This document shows positions 24,678-37,805 of a DNA stretch of 64,000 nucleotides, one piece after another. This DNA comes from Bacillota bacterium (GTDB taxonomy: Bacteria; Bacillota; Clostridia; Christensenellales; Aristaeellaceae). The stretch lies in contig JAEWVC010000055.1 in assembly GCA_023459275.1 (NCBI GenBank), forward strand, positions 1 through 64,000, given 5' to 3'. The translations under genes and the position numbers were made by a program. Position 1 is the first letter of the stretch. Every line of letters starts with the position of its first letter. Below the pieces are notes generated by a model that had not been told where the DNA came from, searched no databases, and worked only from the letters and a program-made list of their open reading frames with translations.

Positions 24678-25745
24678 TTGAAGCGGATCGTATTGACAGG
24701 GGGCGGCACCGCCGGCCACGTGACGCCCCACCTGGCCCTGATCCCTCATTTGAAGGAAGCCGGGTATGAGATCCATTACATAGGCACCGAAACAGGCATG
24801 GAGCGGGGCATGATCGAAAGCCTGGAAGGCATCACCTATCACGCGGTCAAAGGCGGCAAGCTGCGCCGCTATTTCAGCTGGCAGAATTTTGTGGACCCCT
24901 TCCGGGTGATTTTCGGGGCGTTCCAGTCCGCAAGGCTCATGGGGATGCTCAAGCCTGACGTTTGCTTCAGCAAGGGCGGTTTCGTATCCGTGCCGGTGGT
25001 GTTCGGCGCATGGCTGAACAGGGTGCCCGTGGTGTGCCACGAGAGCGACTTTACCCCGGGCCTGGCCAACCGCATCTGCGCGGTCTTCGCCAAGCGCATC
25101 GCCACCACCTTTCCCGAATGCGCGGAAAAATTGGGCAAAAAGGCGCAGATGACGGGCACGCCCCTTAGGCCCTGGCTTTTTTCGGGCAGCCGCGCCCGGG
25201 GGCTTGGCACGGCGGGCTTCTCCGGGCAAAGGCCGGTGCTTTTGATGATGGGGGGCAGCCAGGGCGCGCAGAGCGTGAACAAGGTCCTTAGGGATGCGCT
25301 GCCAAGGCTGTCGCCAAAGATGGATGTAATGCACATCTGCGGCAAGGGGAACCTGGACCCCGCTTTTGCGGACGCCTCCGGCTACTGGCAGAAAGAATTC
25401 CTGTCGGACGAACTGCCCGATGCCTTTGCCGCCGCGGACCTGATCCTCTCCCGGGCGGGGAGCAACGCGCTGTGCGAATTCCAGGCGCTGAAAAAGCCTA
25501 TGCTGCTGATCCCCTATCCCCGCACCGCCAGCCGGGGCGACCAGATCCTCAACGCCCAAAGCTATGAGCGCAGGGGCCTTTGCCATGTGCTTTTGCAGGA
25601 AGATTTGACGGCGGACTCCCTGGTGAATGCCCTGCGGCAGCTCTACGAATGCCGCGGCGAGCTTGCAAAGGCGCTTCAGAGCGCGCCCCCCGCCGACGGT
25701 ACCAAGGCCGTGCTGGACTTGATCGAGCAGGTGCAGTGCAAGTGA
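24678..25745 (+). CDS. murG: UDP-GlcNAc:lipid I transferase MurG
   Basis: This 355-residue peripheral membrane glycosyltransferase adds GlcNAc to lipid I to make lipid II in peptidoglycan synthesis. Motifs are GGGTAGHVTPHLAL (N-terminal loop), FSKGGFVSVPV, LLMMGGSQGAQSVN and the UDP-GlcNAc site LILSRAGSNALCEFQALKKPMLLIPYP. The start is TTG 24678, 8 nt after AAAGGAGG. The in-frame GTG 6 nt earlier is too close to that site. It stands outside the usual dcw cluster. Spacer variants of MurG outside dcw are common in Clostridia. Confidence 0.95.
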   Translation: MKRIVLTGGGTAGHVTPHLALIPHLKEAGYEIHYIGTETGMERGMIESLEGITYHAVKGGKLRRYFSWQNFVDPFRVIFGAFQSARLMGMLKPDVCFSKGGFVSVPVVFGAWLNRVPVVCHESDFTPGLANRICAVFAKRIATTFPECAEKLGKKAQMTGTPLRPWLFSGSRARGLGTAGFSGQRPVLLMMGGSQGAQSVNKVLRDALPRLSPKMDVMHICGKGNLDPAFADASGYWQKEFLSDELPDAFAAADLILSRAGSNALCEFQALKKPMLLIPYPRTASRGDQILNAQSYERRGLCHVLLQEDLTADSLVNALRQLYECRGELAKALQSAPPADGTKAVLDLIEQVQCK

Positions 25746-25794
25746 GGAACCCTTCCGAACAATTGCGGATGGCGCACGGCTGGTGGCGTCCTCC

Positions 25795-25823
25795 GCTTTT
25801 TTGTTGCCCAACAACAAAAAAGC
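25795..25823 (+). terminator. Hairpin after murG
   Basis: GCTTTTTTGTTG pairs with CAACAAAAAAGC around a 5-nt loop. The T-run lies in the left arm and the right arm is followed by GCAAAAAATG, so it looks better as a terminator read from the opposite strand or bidirectionally. Confidence 0.45.
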
Positions 25824-25845
25824 GCAAAAAATGTGACAAATGCCC

Positions 25846-25907
25846 TTGACAACCCGTATTGCGCGTGATACCATTGCCACGGAAACCCGATAAATTTAGT
25901 AGGGTTT
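25846..25907 (+). promoter_or_regulatory. isc operon promoter and possible IscR operator
   Basis: TTGACA (25846-25851), 17 nt, TACCAT (25869-25874). Ten bases downstream is the inverted repeat AAACCC-N13-GGGTTT (25883-25907), whose inside reads GATAAATTTAGTA. Its position fits repression by the Rrf2 protein encoded first in the operon. The site is inferred. Confidence 0.5.
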
Positions 25908-25944
25908 TTAAAGAAAAGAAATCCGCCGAAAGGAGGCCGGGGCC

Positions 25945-26349
25945 ATGAAGCTGTCCACCCGCGGGAAATACGGGCTGTACGCCATGTTTTACCTGGCAAC
26001 CCAGGCGGGCAACGGACCCCAGCCCCTGAAGTCCATCGCGGAGACCGGCGTGCCGGAGCAATACCTGGAGCAGCTTCTTGGCAGCCTGCGCCGGGCAGGC
26101 CTGGTGGCTACGGTCCGGGGCGTGCAGGGCGGATACCAGCTGGCCAGGGAGCCGTCCCTGATCACGGTGGGCGATATCCTGGACGCTACGGAGGGCCCTG
26201 TCTCCCTGGCGGATTGCCTCAAGGACGGGGAACCCTGCACAAAGAGCACGGGCTGCCCTTCCCGGATGGTGTGGAGCCGCCTGACAAAACAGATCAACGG
26301 GCTTTTGCAAAGTATCACCCTTTCAGACATGCTGACGAAAGAATCCTAA
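25945..26349 (+). CDS. iscR: IscR-type Rrf2 regulator
   Basis: This 134-residue winged-helix repressor senses Fe-S cluster status. The N-terminus MKLSTRGKYGLYAMFYLA and the wing GVQGGYQLAREP are standard Rrf2. Three cysteines at positions 91, 98 and 104 (in CLKDGEPCTKSTGC) match the ligand spacing of IscR, so it probably binds a [2Fe-2S] cluster. It heads an iscR-iscS-iscU operon (26 bp to iscS), and the inverted repeat near its promoter suggests autoregulation. AAAGGAGG precedes the ATG. Confidence 0.92.
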   Translation: MKLSTRGKYGLYAMFYLATQAGNGPQPLKSIAETGVPEQYLEQLLGSLRRAGLVATVRGVQGGYQLAREPSLITVGDILDATEGPVSLADCLKDGEPCTKSTGCPSRMVWSRLTKQINGLLQSITLSDMLTKES

Positions 26350-26375
26350 GGAATCGCTTGGAAGGAAGAAGTTCT

Positions 26376-27545
26376 ATGAACCGCATCTACATGGACAACG
26401 CCGCCACCACCCCTGTCGCCCCGGAAGTGCTGGAAGCCATGCTCCCCTACTTCACACAGGTCTACGGCAACGCCAGCAGCATCCACCAAACCGGCCGGGA
26501 GGCCCTGAAGGCCATTTCCAACGCCCGCAGGCAGGTGGCCGCGGCCATCGGGGCCAAGCCGGAGGAGATCTATTTCACCGCCGGCGGTTCCGAAAGCGAC
26601 AACTGGGCCATCAAGGGCACGGCCTTTGCCAAAAAGGCAAAGGGCAACCACATTATCACCAGCGCTGTGGAGCACCACGCGGTGCTGCACACTTGTGAGT
26701 GGCTGGAGAAGCAGGGGTTCGAGGTGACGTACCTGCCCGTGGACAAGGAGGGGTTCATTTCCCTTGACGGTCTTGAAAAGGCCATCACGGACAAGACGAT
26801 CCTGATTTCCATCATGGCCGCCAACAACGAGATCGGCACGCTGCAGCCGGTGAAGGAGATCGGGAAAATCGCCAAAGCCCACGGCATCACCTTCCACACC
26901 GACGCGGTGCAGGCGGTGGGCGCCATCCCTGTGGATGTAAACGCCTGGCAGGCGGATATGCTGTCCATGTCCGCCCACAAGTTCCACGGCCCCAAGGGCA
27001 TCGGCGCGCTGTACGTGCGCAAGGGCGTAAGGCTGGATGTGTTCATGGCGGGCGGCGCCCAGGAGCGGGGGCTCCGGGCCGGCACGGAAAACCTGGCCGG
27101 CATCATGGGCATGGGCAAAGCCATCAGTTTGGCGGTGGAAGACCTGGATGCCAAGGCAAAGCGGCTTTCCGCGCTGCGGGACAGGCTTATAGACGGCATC
27201 CTGTCGTCCATCCCCTACACGCGGCTCAACGGCCCCAGGGAAAACCGGCTGCCCGGGAATGTGAACGTGTCCATCCAGTATATCGAAGGCGAATCGATCC
27301 TGCTTCGGCTGGATCTAAACGGCATCGCCGCTTCCAGCGGCTCGGCCTGCACCAGCGGTTCCCTGGACCCGTCCCACGTGCTGCTGGCCATCGGCCTTCC
27401 CCATGAGATCGCCCACGGCAGCCTGCGCCTGTCCCTGAGCGGGGACAACACCCAGGCGGAAGTGGACGAGGTATTGAAGGTGCTTCCTGGCATTGTGGAA
27501 AATCTGCGGGCTATGTCGCCGCTGTACGCGGCGGCTGTGAAATAA
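26376..27545 (+). CDS. iscS: Cysteine desulfurase IscS/NifS
   Basis: This 389-residue PLP enzyme releases sulfur from cysteine as a persulfide for Fe-S cluster assembly. YMDNAATTPV is the N-terminal signature. The PLP lysine is Lys202 in SAHKFHGPKG, and the catalytic cysteine is Cys325 in SSGSACTSGS, the short-loop class I type. ATG 26376 follows GGAAGGAAG. It is 14 bp from iscU, its scaffold partner. Length is typical of NifS-like enzymes of Clostridia. Confidence 0.95.
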   Translation: MNRIYMDNAATTPVAPEVLEAMLPYFTQVYGNASSIHQTGREALKAISNARRQVAAAIGAKPEEIYFTAGGSESDNWAIKGTAFAKKAKGNHIITSAVEHHAVLHTCEWLEKQGFEVTYLPVDKEGFISLDGLEKAITDKTILISIMAANNEIGTLQPVKEIGKIAKAHGITFHTDAVQAVGAIPVDVNAWQADMLSMSAHKFHGPKGIGALYVRKGVRLDVFMAGGAQERGLRAGTENLAGIMGMGKAISLAVEDLDAKAKRLSALRDRLIDGILSSIPYTRLNGPRENRLPGNVNVSIQYIEGESILLRLDLNGIAASSGSACTSGSLDPSHVLLAIGLPHEIAHGSLRLSLSGDNTQAEVDEVLKVLPGIVENLRAMSPLYAAAVK

Positions 27546-27559
27546 GGAGGGAATTCCCC

Positions 27560-27940
27560 ATGCAATATAGCGAAAAAGTTTGGGATCATTTTGAACATCC
27601 AAGAAACGTGGGGGAACTGGAAAGCCCCAGCGGCAGCGGCACGGTGGGCAACGCCAAGTGCGGCGACATCATGAAGATGGACATTCAGGTGGAGGACGGC
27701 ATCATCACCGATGTAAAATTCAAAACCTTTGGCTGCGGGGCGGCCATCGCCACCAGCAGCATGGCCACGGAGATGGTAAAAGGAAAATCCGTCGACGAGG
27801 CTTTGCAGCTCACCAACAAGGCGGTGATGGAGGCGCTGGACGGGCTCCCCGCCGTAAAGATCCACTGTTCTTTGCTGGCGGAGGAAGCCATCCATGCCGC
27901 CATTGAGGATTATCAAAAAAAGCAGGCGCAAGCAAAATAA
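27560..27940 (+). CDS. iscU: Fe-S cluster scaffold protein IscU
   Basis: This 126-residue scaffold assembles [2Fe-2S] clusters with sulfur from IscS. The three ligand cysteines are present: Cys34 in NAKCGD (with Asp36), Cys59 in FGCGAA and Cys103 in KIHCSLLAEEA. The start YSEKVWDHFEHPRNVG is characteristic. It ends the isc operon. A 10-bp hairpin (27941-27971) follows, then hflX. Confidence 0.96.
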   Translation: MQYSEKVWDHFEHPRNVGELESPSGSGTVGNAKCGDIMKMDIQVEDGIITDVKFKTFGCGAAIATSSMATEMVKGKSVDEALQLTNKAVMEALDGLPAVKIHCSLLAEEAIHAAIEDYQKKQAQAK

Positions 27941-27971
27941 AAGCCGGGAAGCGGGCCGCGTTTCCCGGCTT
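27941..27971 (+). terminator. Hairpin between iscU and hflX
   Basis: AAGCCGGGAA pairs with TTCCCGGCTT across an 11-nt loop. It is followed by CCCCTATGTTTT, so termination would be incomplete. hflX may be partly read through. Confidence 0.5.
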
Positions 27972-27994
27972 CCCCTATGTTTTCAGGAGGTTGT

Positions 27995-29770
27995 ATGCCG
28001 GAGATTCATGGCAATACCGAAGGGCTGCGCAGGTCGCTGCTTACGGAAATGGAAAAAATGTATGCCTGGGAAATGGCCAGGGATACCTTTGTGCCCGCGG
28101 AGATGGTTCAGGTGCTGGGTGACATGTCCCTCAAGATCAACAGGGAAATCGCCGTCTATATCACCCGCGACGGCGAGGTTGTGGATGTGATCGTGGGCGG
28201 CATCGATACCGTGCCGCTTTCGGAGTACAGGTTGCGGCGCAACGCAAGGCGGCTGTCCATGGTGCGCTGTATCCATACCCATCCGGGCGGCAGCGCGGAG
28301 CTGTCGGACGTGGACATCAGCGCCCTGCGGACCATGCGCTTTGACGCCATGGCCGCCGTGGGGCTTATGCCGGGCCGGACGCCGGAGATCGCCGCGGGCT
28401 TCCTGGGCGCCACGGAAGGCGGCCAAAACGCGCTGCGGCTGTTTGGCCCCATGCCGTATACCAAGATTCCCCAGGAGGCCTGGATGGGGGAAATCGCCGT
28501 CTCCGAGGAACTTACCGCGGGGGACCGGGACCAGGAGGCCGCAAGCGGGCCGGAACGGGTGATCCTCATCGGCACGGAAAGTTTGGAATCCCTGGAGGAG
28601 CTTGCGCGCCTGGCGGAAACAGCGGGAGCGGCTGTGGTGGGCACTGTCCTGCAAAAGCGGGGCAAACCGGACGGCGCCACCTTTGTCGGCCGGGGCAAGG
28701 CGGAGGAGCTTGCATTGGACTGCCAAGCGCTAAACGCGGACGCGGCCATTTTTGATGAGGAGCTCACCGGCAGCCAGATGCACAATCTGGAAGAGATCCT
28801 CAACGTAAAGATCATCGACCGCACCACGCTGATCCTGGATATCTTCGCCCAGCGGGCCAGCACGAGGGAAGGCAAGCTGCAGGTGGAGCTGGCCCAGCTC
28901 AACTACCGCTCCACAAGGCTCATCGGCCAGGGGCTTGTGCTGTCCAGGCTGGCCGGAGGCATCGGCACAAGGGGCCCCGGCGAAAGCAAGCTGGAAATCA
29001 GCCGCCGCCGTATCAGGGAGCGCATGACCGATGTGAAACGGGAACTGAACGAAATGGAAAAGCAGCGGGGTCTGCGCCGGCGCCTTCGGGAGCGCAGCCA
29101 GGTGCCCGTGGTGGCGCTGGTGGGGTATACCAACACCGGAAAATCCACGCTGCTGAACAAGTTGAGCGGCGCGGATGTGTTTGTCAAGGATCAGCTTTTC
29201 GCCACGCTGGACGCCGTCTCCCGGAATGTAAAGCTGCCAAACGGCAGCGAATTTCTGCTGGTGGACACGGTGGGCTTCATCCGCAAGCTGCCCCACGATC
29301 TGGTGGAGGCCTTCCATTCCACCCTGGAAGAGGCTGTGCTGGCGGATGTGCTTTTGATCGTCTCCGACGCCGCTTCCCCCGACTGCATTAAGCAGCACCA
29401 GGTGGTTGCAGGCGTGCTGGAGCAGCTGGGCGCCGTGGGACAGCCGCGCGTGGATGTTCTGAACAAGTGCGACGCGGCAAAGGAGATCCCCTTTATCCCG
29501 GGGGCCGTGCAGGTATCCGCCGCGCAAGGCACAGGATTGGAAGAGCTTCTTCAAAAGCTTGCCTCCGTCCTCTCCGCGCGCAGGCAGCAGGTAACGCTGC
29601 TGATCCCCTTTTCAAAGTACGGCATGCTTCATGAGGTGCGGTCCGCGGGCCAGATTTTAAGCGAGGAACATCTGGCGGAAGGAACGCGCCTTACCGCGCT
29701 GATGGAGGAGAGCGGCAAAAACAGGCTGATGGCAAAATACGGAAGTGAAATTTTTGTCAAAATACCGTGA
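27995..29770 (+). CDS. hflX: GTPase HflX with N-terminal JAMM-like domain
   Basis: This 591-residue protein is a ribosome-associated GTPase that rescues or splits stalled ribosomes. The HflX domain starts near residue 190 (RVILIGTES). It contains the glycine-rich GGIGTRGPGESKLE segment, G1 GYTNTGKST, G3 DTVGF and G4 NKCD. The first ~180 residues are an extra domain with a full JAMM pattern: Glu51, His94 and His96 in HTHPGGS, Ser104 and Asp107 (HxHx7Sx2D). That suggests a zinc metalloprotease or a degenerate relative. Similar long HflX proteins are known in Clostridia. AGGAGG precedes ATG 27995. Confidence 0.9.
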   Translation: MPEIHGNTEGLRRSLLTEMEKMYAWEMARDTFVPAEMVQVLGDMSLKINREIAVYITRDGEVVDVIVGGIDTVPLSEYRLRRNARRLSMVRCIHTHPGGSAELSDVDISALRTMRFDAMAAVGLMPGRTPEIAAGFLGATEGGQNALRLFGPMPYTKIPQEAWMGEIAVSEELTAGDRDQEAASGPERVILIGTESLESLEELARLAETAGAAVVGTVLQKRGKPDGATFVGRGKAEELALDCQALNADAAIFDEELTGSQMHNLEEILNVKIIDRTTLILDIFAQRASTREGKLQVELAQLNYRSTRLIGQGLVLSRLAGGIGTRGPGESKLEISRRRIRERMTDVKRELNEMEKQRGLRRRLRERSQVPVVALVGYTNTGKSTLLNKLSGADVFVKDQLFATLDAVSRNVKLPNGSEFLLVDTVGFIRKLPHDLVEAFHSTLEEAVLADVLLIVSDAASPDCIKQHQVVAGVLEQLGAVGQPRVDVLNKCDAAKEIPFIPGAVQVSAAQGTGLEELLQKLASVLSARRQQVTLLIPFSKYGMLHEVRSAGQILSEEHLAEGTRLTALMEESGKNRLMAKYGSEIFVKIP

Positions 29771-29832
29771 AGGTTTTCCTTTTGCCCGCCGTTATATAAA
29801 ATAGGAAAACTTTGGTGCAAGAGGTGAAGCCT

Positions 29833-30501
29833 TTGCTGATCCGGCAAATCATCCTCACGGCCACGCTGGCCGCATCGCTGATGGAAGGGTCCATGGACGC
29901 ATGCCTTCCTTCCATGGATGCGGAGGGGACCCTTTTTCTTGTCAACCGGCAGACCCGCATCGTTTCAGAATATACACCCATGACCGTCAAGACGGAAACA
30001 CCGGGCGGCCGCAGCATGCGTGCGGACGCGGCGCAGGCGCTCCAGGAAATGTTTTCCGCAGCCAGGCAGGAGGCAAAGATCAGCCTGACCACCGTATCCG
30101 GCTACAGGAGCTATAGCAAGCAAAGCGTGCTGTATTCCAACAAAATCAACTCCACCGGCAGCGTGGCAAAAGCGCAAAAGTATGTGGCGCCCCCCGGCGC
30201 CAGCGAGCATCAGCTGGGCCTGGCCATGGACCTGGGTTCCACAAAGAGCGGCGGCCAATTGAACAGCTCCTTCGGCAAATCAAAGGGCGGGCAGTGGGTG
30301 AGACAGAACGCCCACCGGTTCGGCTTTATCGTGCGCTACCAGGAGGGGTGGGAGGATATCACCGGCTATAATTACGAACCTTGGCACGTTAGGTATGTGG
30401 GCGTTGAACACGCAACGGCCATGTATGAGCAGAATATACCCTTTGAAATTTACATCCGGTCCTTGCAGGGGAAGGCCCTTGCGGATATACTGGAACCATA
30501 G
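29833..30501 (+). CDS. VanY-type D-Ala-D-Ala carboxypeptidase (M15B), first copy
   Basis: This 222-residue exported peptidase trims D-Ala from peptidoglycan stems. The zinc-site motifs are SEHQLGLAMDLG (His and Asp ligands) and YEPWHVRYVG (His ligand with catalytic Glu upstream). TVSGYRSYSKQ is the substrate-binding arginine segment. A hydrophobic N-terminus (LIRQIILTATLAASL) serves as signal or anchor. The TTG at 29833, 6 nt after GAGGTG, is preferred as the start. A second M15 gene follows 21 bp later, so the two probably form one transcript. Confidence 0.87.
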   Translation: MLIRQIILTATLAASLMEGSMDACLPSMDAEGTLFLVNRQTRIVSEYTPMTVKTETPGGRSMRADAAQALQEMFSAARQEAKISLTTVSGYRSYSKQSVLYSNKINSTGSVAKAQKYVAPPGASEHQLGLAMDLGSTKSGGQLNSSFGKSKGGQWVRQNAHRFGFIVRYQEGWEDITGYNYEPWHVRYVGVEHATAMYEQNIPFEIYIRSLQGKALADILEP

Positions 30502-30522
30502 AGAAAAGGGGTGTGTCCTCCG

Positions 30523-31344
30523 GTGGGGAAAAAATGGCTGTTGATGGCGCTGATCTTTGGCATTCTGCTTACCGGGCCCTGTGTTTCCGTTCAGGCATCG
30601 GAATCCGGGGAAACCCCATCCTGGACATATGCCTTGTCCCCGGAGAGCCTGCTGTCGGAGTATGCGCGCCTTGTCAACCGTGACAATCTGCTTCCCTCCG
30701 ATTATGCGCCAACGGATCTTGTAAGAATTTCGGCGCGCAAAAGTTCCAGTTCGGCCCTTCTCATGCGGGAGGCGGCGTCCAAGGCCCTTTCCGCCATGTT
30801 TGACGCCGCGGACGGGGACAGCATGGCGCTGTATGCCGACAGCGGCTACCGCAGCTATCAAACGCAGAAAACCATGTACAACAACCGGCTGGAAAAGAAC
30901 AACGGCGTGGATGACGGCGTGGTGGCTTATCCCGGCTCCAGCGATCATCAGACAGGCCTGGCCATGGACGTGATCAGCAAGGCCTGGATCGATAAAAAGT
31001 ACACCACCGACTTTGGCAAGACGGCGGAAGCGGGGTGGATGGCCGCCCACTGCGCGGAATACGGCTTCATCATCCGTTATCCCGAGGGCAAGGAGGATAT
31101 CACCAAAATCATCTACGAGCCTTGGCACCTGCGCTACGTAGGGGTGGAAGCCGCCCAGTATATCATGCGCAACGGGCTGACGCTGGAGGAGTTTACCGCC
31201 GAATGGCAGGGCTACCAGGCGGAGTTCGAGGCCGGCGGCGGCAATGTCCAGCAGACGCTGATCCAGGGCCAGCTTCCTCCTGAGGCGATGATCCTGGACG
31301 TGGTGGGCGAAGACGGAGACCCGGAAGTATCCCTGTATCATTAA
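30523..31344 (+). CDS. VanY-type D-Ala-D-Ala carboxypeptidase (M15B), second copy
   Basis: This 273-residue exported peptidase is a paralogue of the preceding gene. Motifs are DSGYRSYQTQ, SDHQTGLAMDV and YEPWHLRYVG, all intact. The signal peptide covers about residues 1-25 (LLMALIFGILLTGPCVSVQA). A GTG at 30523 is preferred as start, and two other GTGs at 30511 and 30513 are possible. It has an extra ~50-residue tail after the catalytic domain. Tandem M15 genes may act at different stages, such as vegetative wall versus spore cortex. That is inference. Confidence 0.87.
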   Translation: MGKKWLLMALIFGILLTGPCVSVQASESGETPSWTYALSPESLLSEYARLVNRDNLLPSDYAPTDLVRISARKSSSSALLMREAASKALSAMFDAADGDSMALYADSGYRSYQTQKTMYNNRLEKNNGVDDGVVAYPGSSDHQTGLAMDVISKAWIDKKYTTDFGKTAEAGWMAAHCAEYGFIIRYPEGKEDITKIIYEPWHLRYVGVEAAQYIMRNGLTLEEFTAEWQGYQAEFEAGGGNVQQTLIQGQLPPEAMILDVVGEDGDPEVSLYH

Positions 31345-31372
31345 AGGTTTACGGGCACAGGCATATATCAAA

Positions 31373-31402
31373 CTGCGGCTGGTTCGTTTGAACCAGCCGC
31401 AG
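31373..31402. terminator. Hairpin after the M15 pair
   Basis: The 13-bp stem CTGCGGCTGGTTC/GAACCAGCCGCAG has a 4-nt loop. It lacks a plus-strand T-tract, but the position right after the operon favours a terminator or 3'-stabiliser role. Confidence 0.5.
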
Positions 31403-31442
31403 TCACACCATCAACAAAGTCAGACCAATCTTCGGGGATGCA

Positions 31443-31636
31443 TTGAAGGGGTGAAGCCCCTTCAATTGAAATCGTGTCGCCCGGCTTTGCCGGGCGCGCG
31501 GGGCGCTTGCGAAGCAAGCATTCCTTACGCTTTTCACCGGCCGCGGCCATAGGCCGCAGGTGAAAAGTGCACGCCAGAGAAAGTGAAATTTCACTTTCTC
31601 TGGGCCACCGTCAAAATAGGTACTATTTTGACGGTG
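31443..31636. repeat. Cluster of six consecutive palindromes (includes a family-1-like end module)
   Basis: In 194 bp there are six inverted repeats: TTGAAGGGG/CCCCTTCAA, CGCCCGGC/GCCGGGCG, GCTTGC/GCAAGC, CTTTTCACC/GGTGAAAAG with an inner GCGGCC/GGCCGC, AGAGAAAGTGAAA/TTTCACTTTCTCT, and CACCGTCAAAATAG/CTATTTTGACGGTG. The first resembles the GGCATTGGAGGG...CCCTCCAATTG end of family 1. It lies between convergent genes and encodes no protein. Confidence 0.6.
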
Positions 31637-31639
31637 CGG

Positions 31640-32125
31640 TCATGTAAGCGCGGCAAGGAGGAACAGGGCGCACAGCAAGGCGGTGCCTCCGTACAGGTAA
31701 GGTTTGGGGCGCGAAAAGGTGAAAAGCGCCTTCACGCCGGCCGCCTGTCCCAGAAGCAAAGCGCCGCATGCCACCAGCGCGTCAAGCCAGGCGGATGACC
31801 GCCCCAGGATAAGGCTGTACAGACCGTGCGCCGCAAGCATCGTCAGGGTGCAGGCCAGTTGGGCCATGGCTGCGCTCCACAGGATGCGCGTGGCATGCCG
31901 CGCGGCCTGTGGCACGCCTGCCGCCCAGGGCCGCGGATTGCGCCGTATCAGCGCGATCCCCAGAAACCACCAGGTGGTCAGAAGTCCCGCCGCCCATCTG
32001 TTCAGCCGCCAGATGCTGGCGGGGATGCCGGCTTGTCCCAATGCGAAAGCGATGGCGGCCATGAAAACCGCAAGCGGCGCCGCGCCCAGGATATGCCAGC
32101 GTTGTGCACGTACCGTAAAGTCCAT
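31640..32125 (-). CDS. Small integral membrane protein of unknown function
   Basis: This 161-residue protein has four to five hydrophobic helices. It begins MDFTVRAQRWHILGAAPLAVF, and ATG 32125 follows GGGGAGATG. No motif is recognised. The second half contains RNPRPWAAGVPQAARHATR, a basic loop that is probably cytoplasmic. It stands alone between the palindrome cluster and the lipoprotein gene's terminator. Function is not inferable. Confidence 0.6.
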   Translation of the reverse strand: MDFTVRAQRWHILGAAPLAVFMAAIAFALGQAGIPASIWRLNRWAAGLLTTWWFLGIALIRRNPRPWAAGVPQAARHATRILWSAAMAQLACTLTMLAAHGLYSLILGRSSAWLDALVACGALLLGQAAGVKALFTFSRPKPYLYGGTALLCALFLLAALT

Positions 32126-32316
32126 ATTGCATCTCCCCCTCTGGGATAAGCCTATGAGCGCAGCCCGGGGGATTATGCCTGTGACCTTTCCAGCAATCAA
32201 AAAATTTCATCATGAAAATAACCAGGGGCATGGCTGCAGCCTATGGAGGAAAAGCCAAAAACTCCCGGAGATTTTTTTCTTTGGATATTCCGTTATGCCT
32301 TTCCAGCAAAAACCGG

Positions 32317-32353
32317 CGCGCGAAGGGGGATGCTGATCGCATCCCTTCGCGCG
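32317..32353 (-). terminator. Terminator of the YhcN-like lipoprotein gene
   Basis: On the minus strand CGCGCGAAGGG-ATGC pairs with GCATCCCCCTTCGCGCG and is followed by CCGGTTTTTG. Confidence 0.7.
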
Positions 32354-32356
32354 GGT

Positions 32357-32938
32357 TCAGGGCGTGGCTGTGGGCGTGCCGGTATTCGCTGTTATGGTCT
32401 TGTACAGCGCGTCCACCTGGGTTTTCACGGTGGTGAAGGCTGTCCCCGTCTTCTCCATGGTAGCCATCAGGTCCTGGATGCTTTTCACCTGGGCCGCCTG
32501 AACGGTGACGCCTATGTTTTTGATGCCGGCATTCACGGTGCCCACTCTGTCGGTCACCATGTCGGTGATCCGCTTGGTCAGGCCGCCCTGATACTGGGTG
32601 TCAAACGTTAGACCGATCACCGCGGTATCCCCTGCGGCCGCCACATAGGCTTTGGAGACTTCGCTCAGCTTCTCCAGTTCCGTAGCAATGTCCTTGGACG
32701 CCTTCATCGCTTCATCCGTGGTTGTAATCGCCGCGCCCGTGGTTCCGGGCGCGGTGGTCATTGGCGTCAGGACGCCGGGGCTGGTGGTGGGCATGACGGT
32801 GGGCATCACCGTCGGGCTGGGCATCATCGTTGTGGCTGCCGGCGAGGGGGACGGCAAAGTGGCCGCATTGCTTGCACATCCTGCCAGCAGCACCAACGCA
32901 AATACGCACAGCATGGTGAGAATCCATTTTTTGTTCAA
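32357..32938 (-). CDS. YhcN/YlaJ-type (sporulation) lipoprotein
   Basis: This 193-residue protein has a lipoprotein signal peptide with lipobox LLAGC (Cys21). A Pro/Thr/Ser-rich linker of about 50 residues follows, then a compact domain typical of the YhcN/YlaJ family: ATELEKLSEVSKAYVAAAGDTAVIGLTFD followed by LTKRITDMVTDRV. Members are found in spore membranes. The start is TTG 32938 preceded by GAGGAGG. This shows that the organism makes true lipoproteins, in contrast with its two binding proteins that lack lipoboxes. A terminator follows. Confidence 0.8.
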   Translation of the reverse strand: MNKKWILTMLCVFALVLLAGCASNAATLPSPSPAATTMMPSPTVMPTVMPTTSPGVLTPMTTAPGTTGAAITTTDEAMKASKDIATELEKLSEVSKAYVAAAGDTAVIGLTFDTQYQGGLTKRITDMVTDRVGTVNAGIKNIGVTVQAAQVKSIQDLMATMEKTGTAFTTVKTQVDALYKTITANTGTPTATP

Positions 32939-33140
32939 GGTGTTCGCCTCCTCGCGGCTATTGTGTGCAGAAGGTTCGCGTCTTATCAGCACCAAACCAT
33001 GGAAAGATCAAAAACGGAAAGACAGCGCCTTTTATTCGGAAGGAATGCAAGTTTGTTTTTTTTCGGTTCCTTTTTGAGTGATTTCAATTGTTTTTTTTGT
33101 GGCTTTTGAAGGATTCATATGAAATTAATGCATATTTCTC

Positions 33141-33169
33141 TTACATTGGCTGTGGGTTTGTGGTAGAAT
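33141..33169 (+). promoter_or_regulatory. Probable gltB promoter
   Basis: TTACAT (33141-33146), 17 nt, TAGAAT (33164-33169). The -10 box overlaps an ATG at 33168, which argues that the true gltB start is the later ATG at 33210. A T-rich stretch lies upstream. Confidence 0.5.
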
Positions 33170-33209
33170 GAAGTTCAACCCTCAAAATGCAGCATGGATG
33201 GGTGAGGTT

Positions 33210-37775
<4,566 letters not shown>

Positions 37776-37805
37776 TTCTTTGCAATAGCATCTTCCGAAG
37801 ACCCC

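Noticed and set aside
33168..33209. gltB start at ATG 33168
   Set aside because: It overlaps the apparent -10 box, would lengthen the propeptide beyond the family norm, and has no ribosome binding site. ATG 33210 fits all three points.
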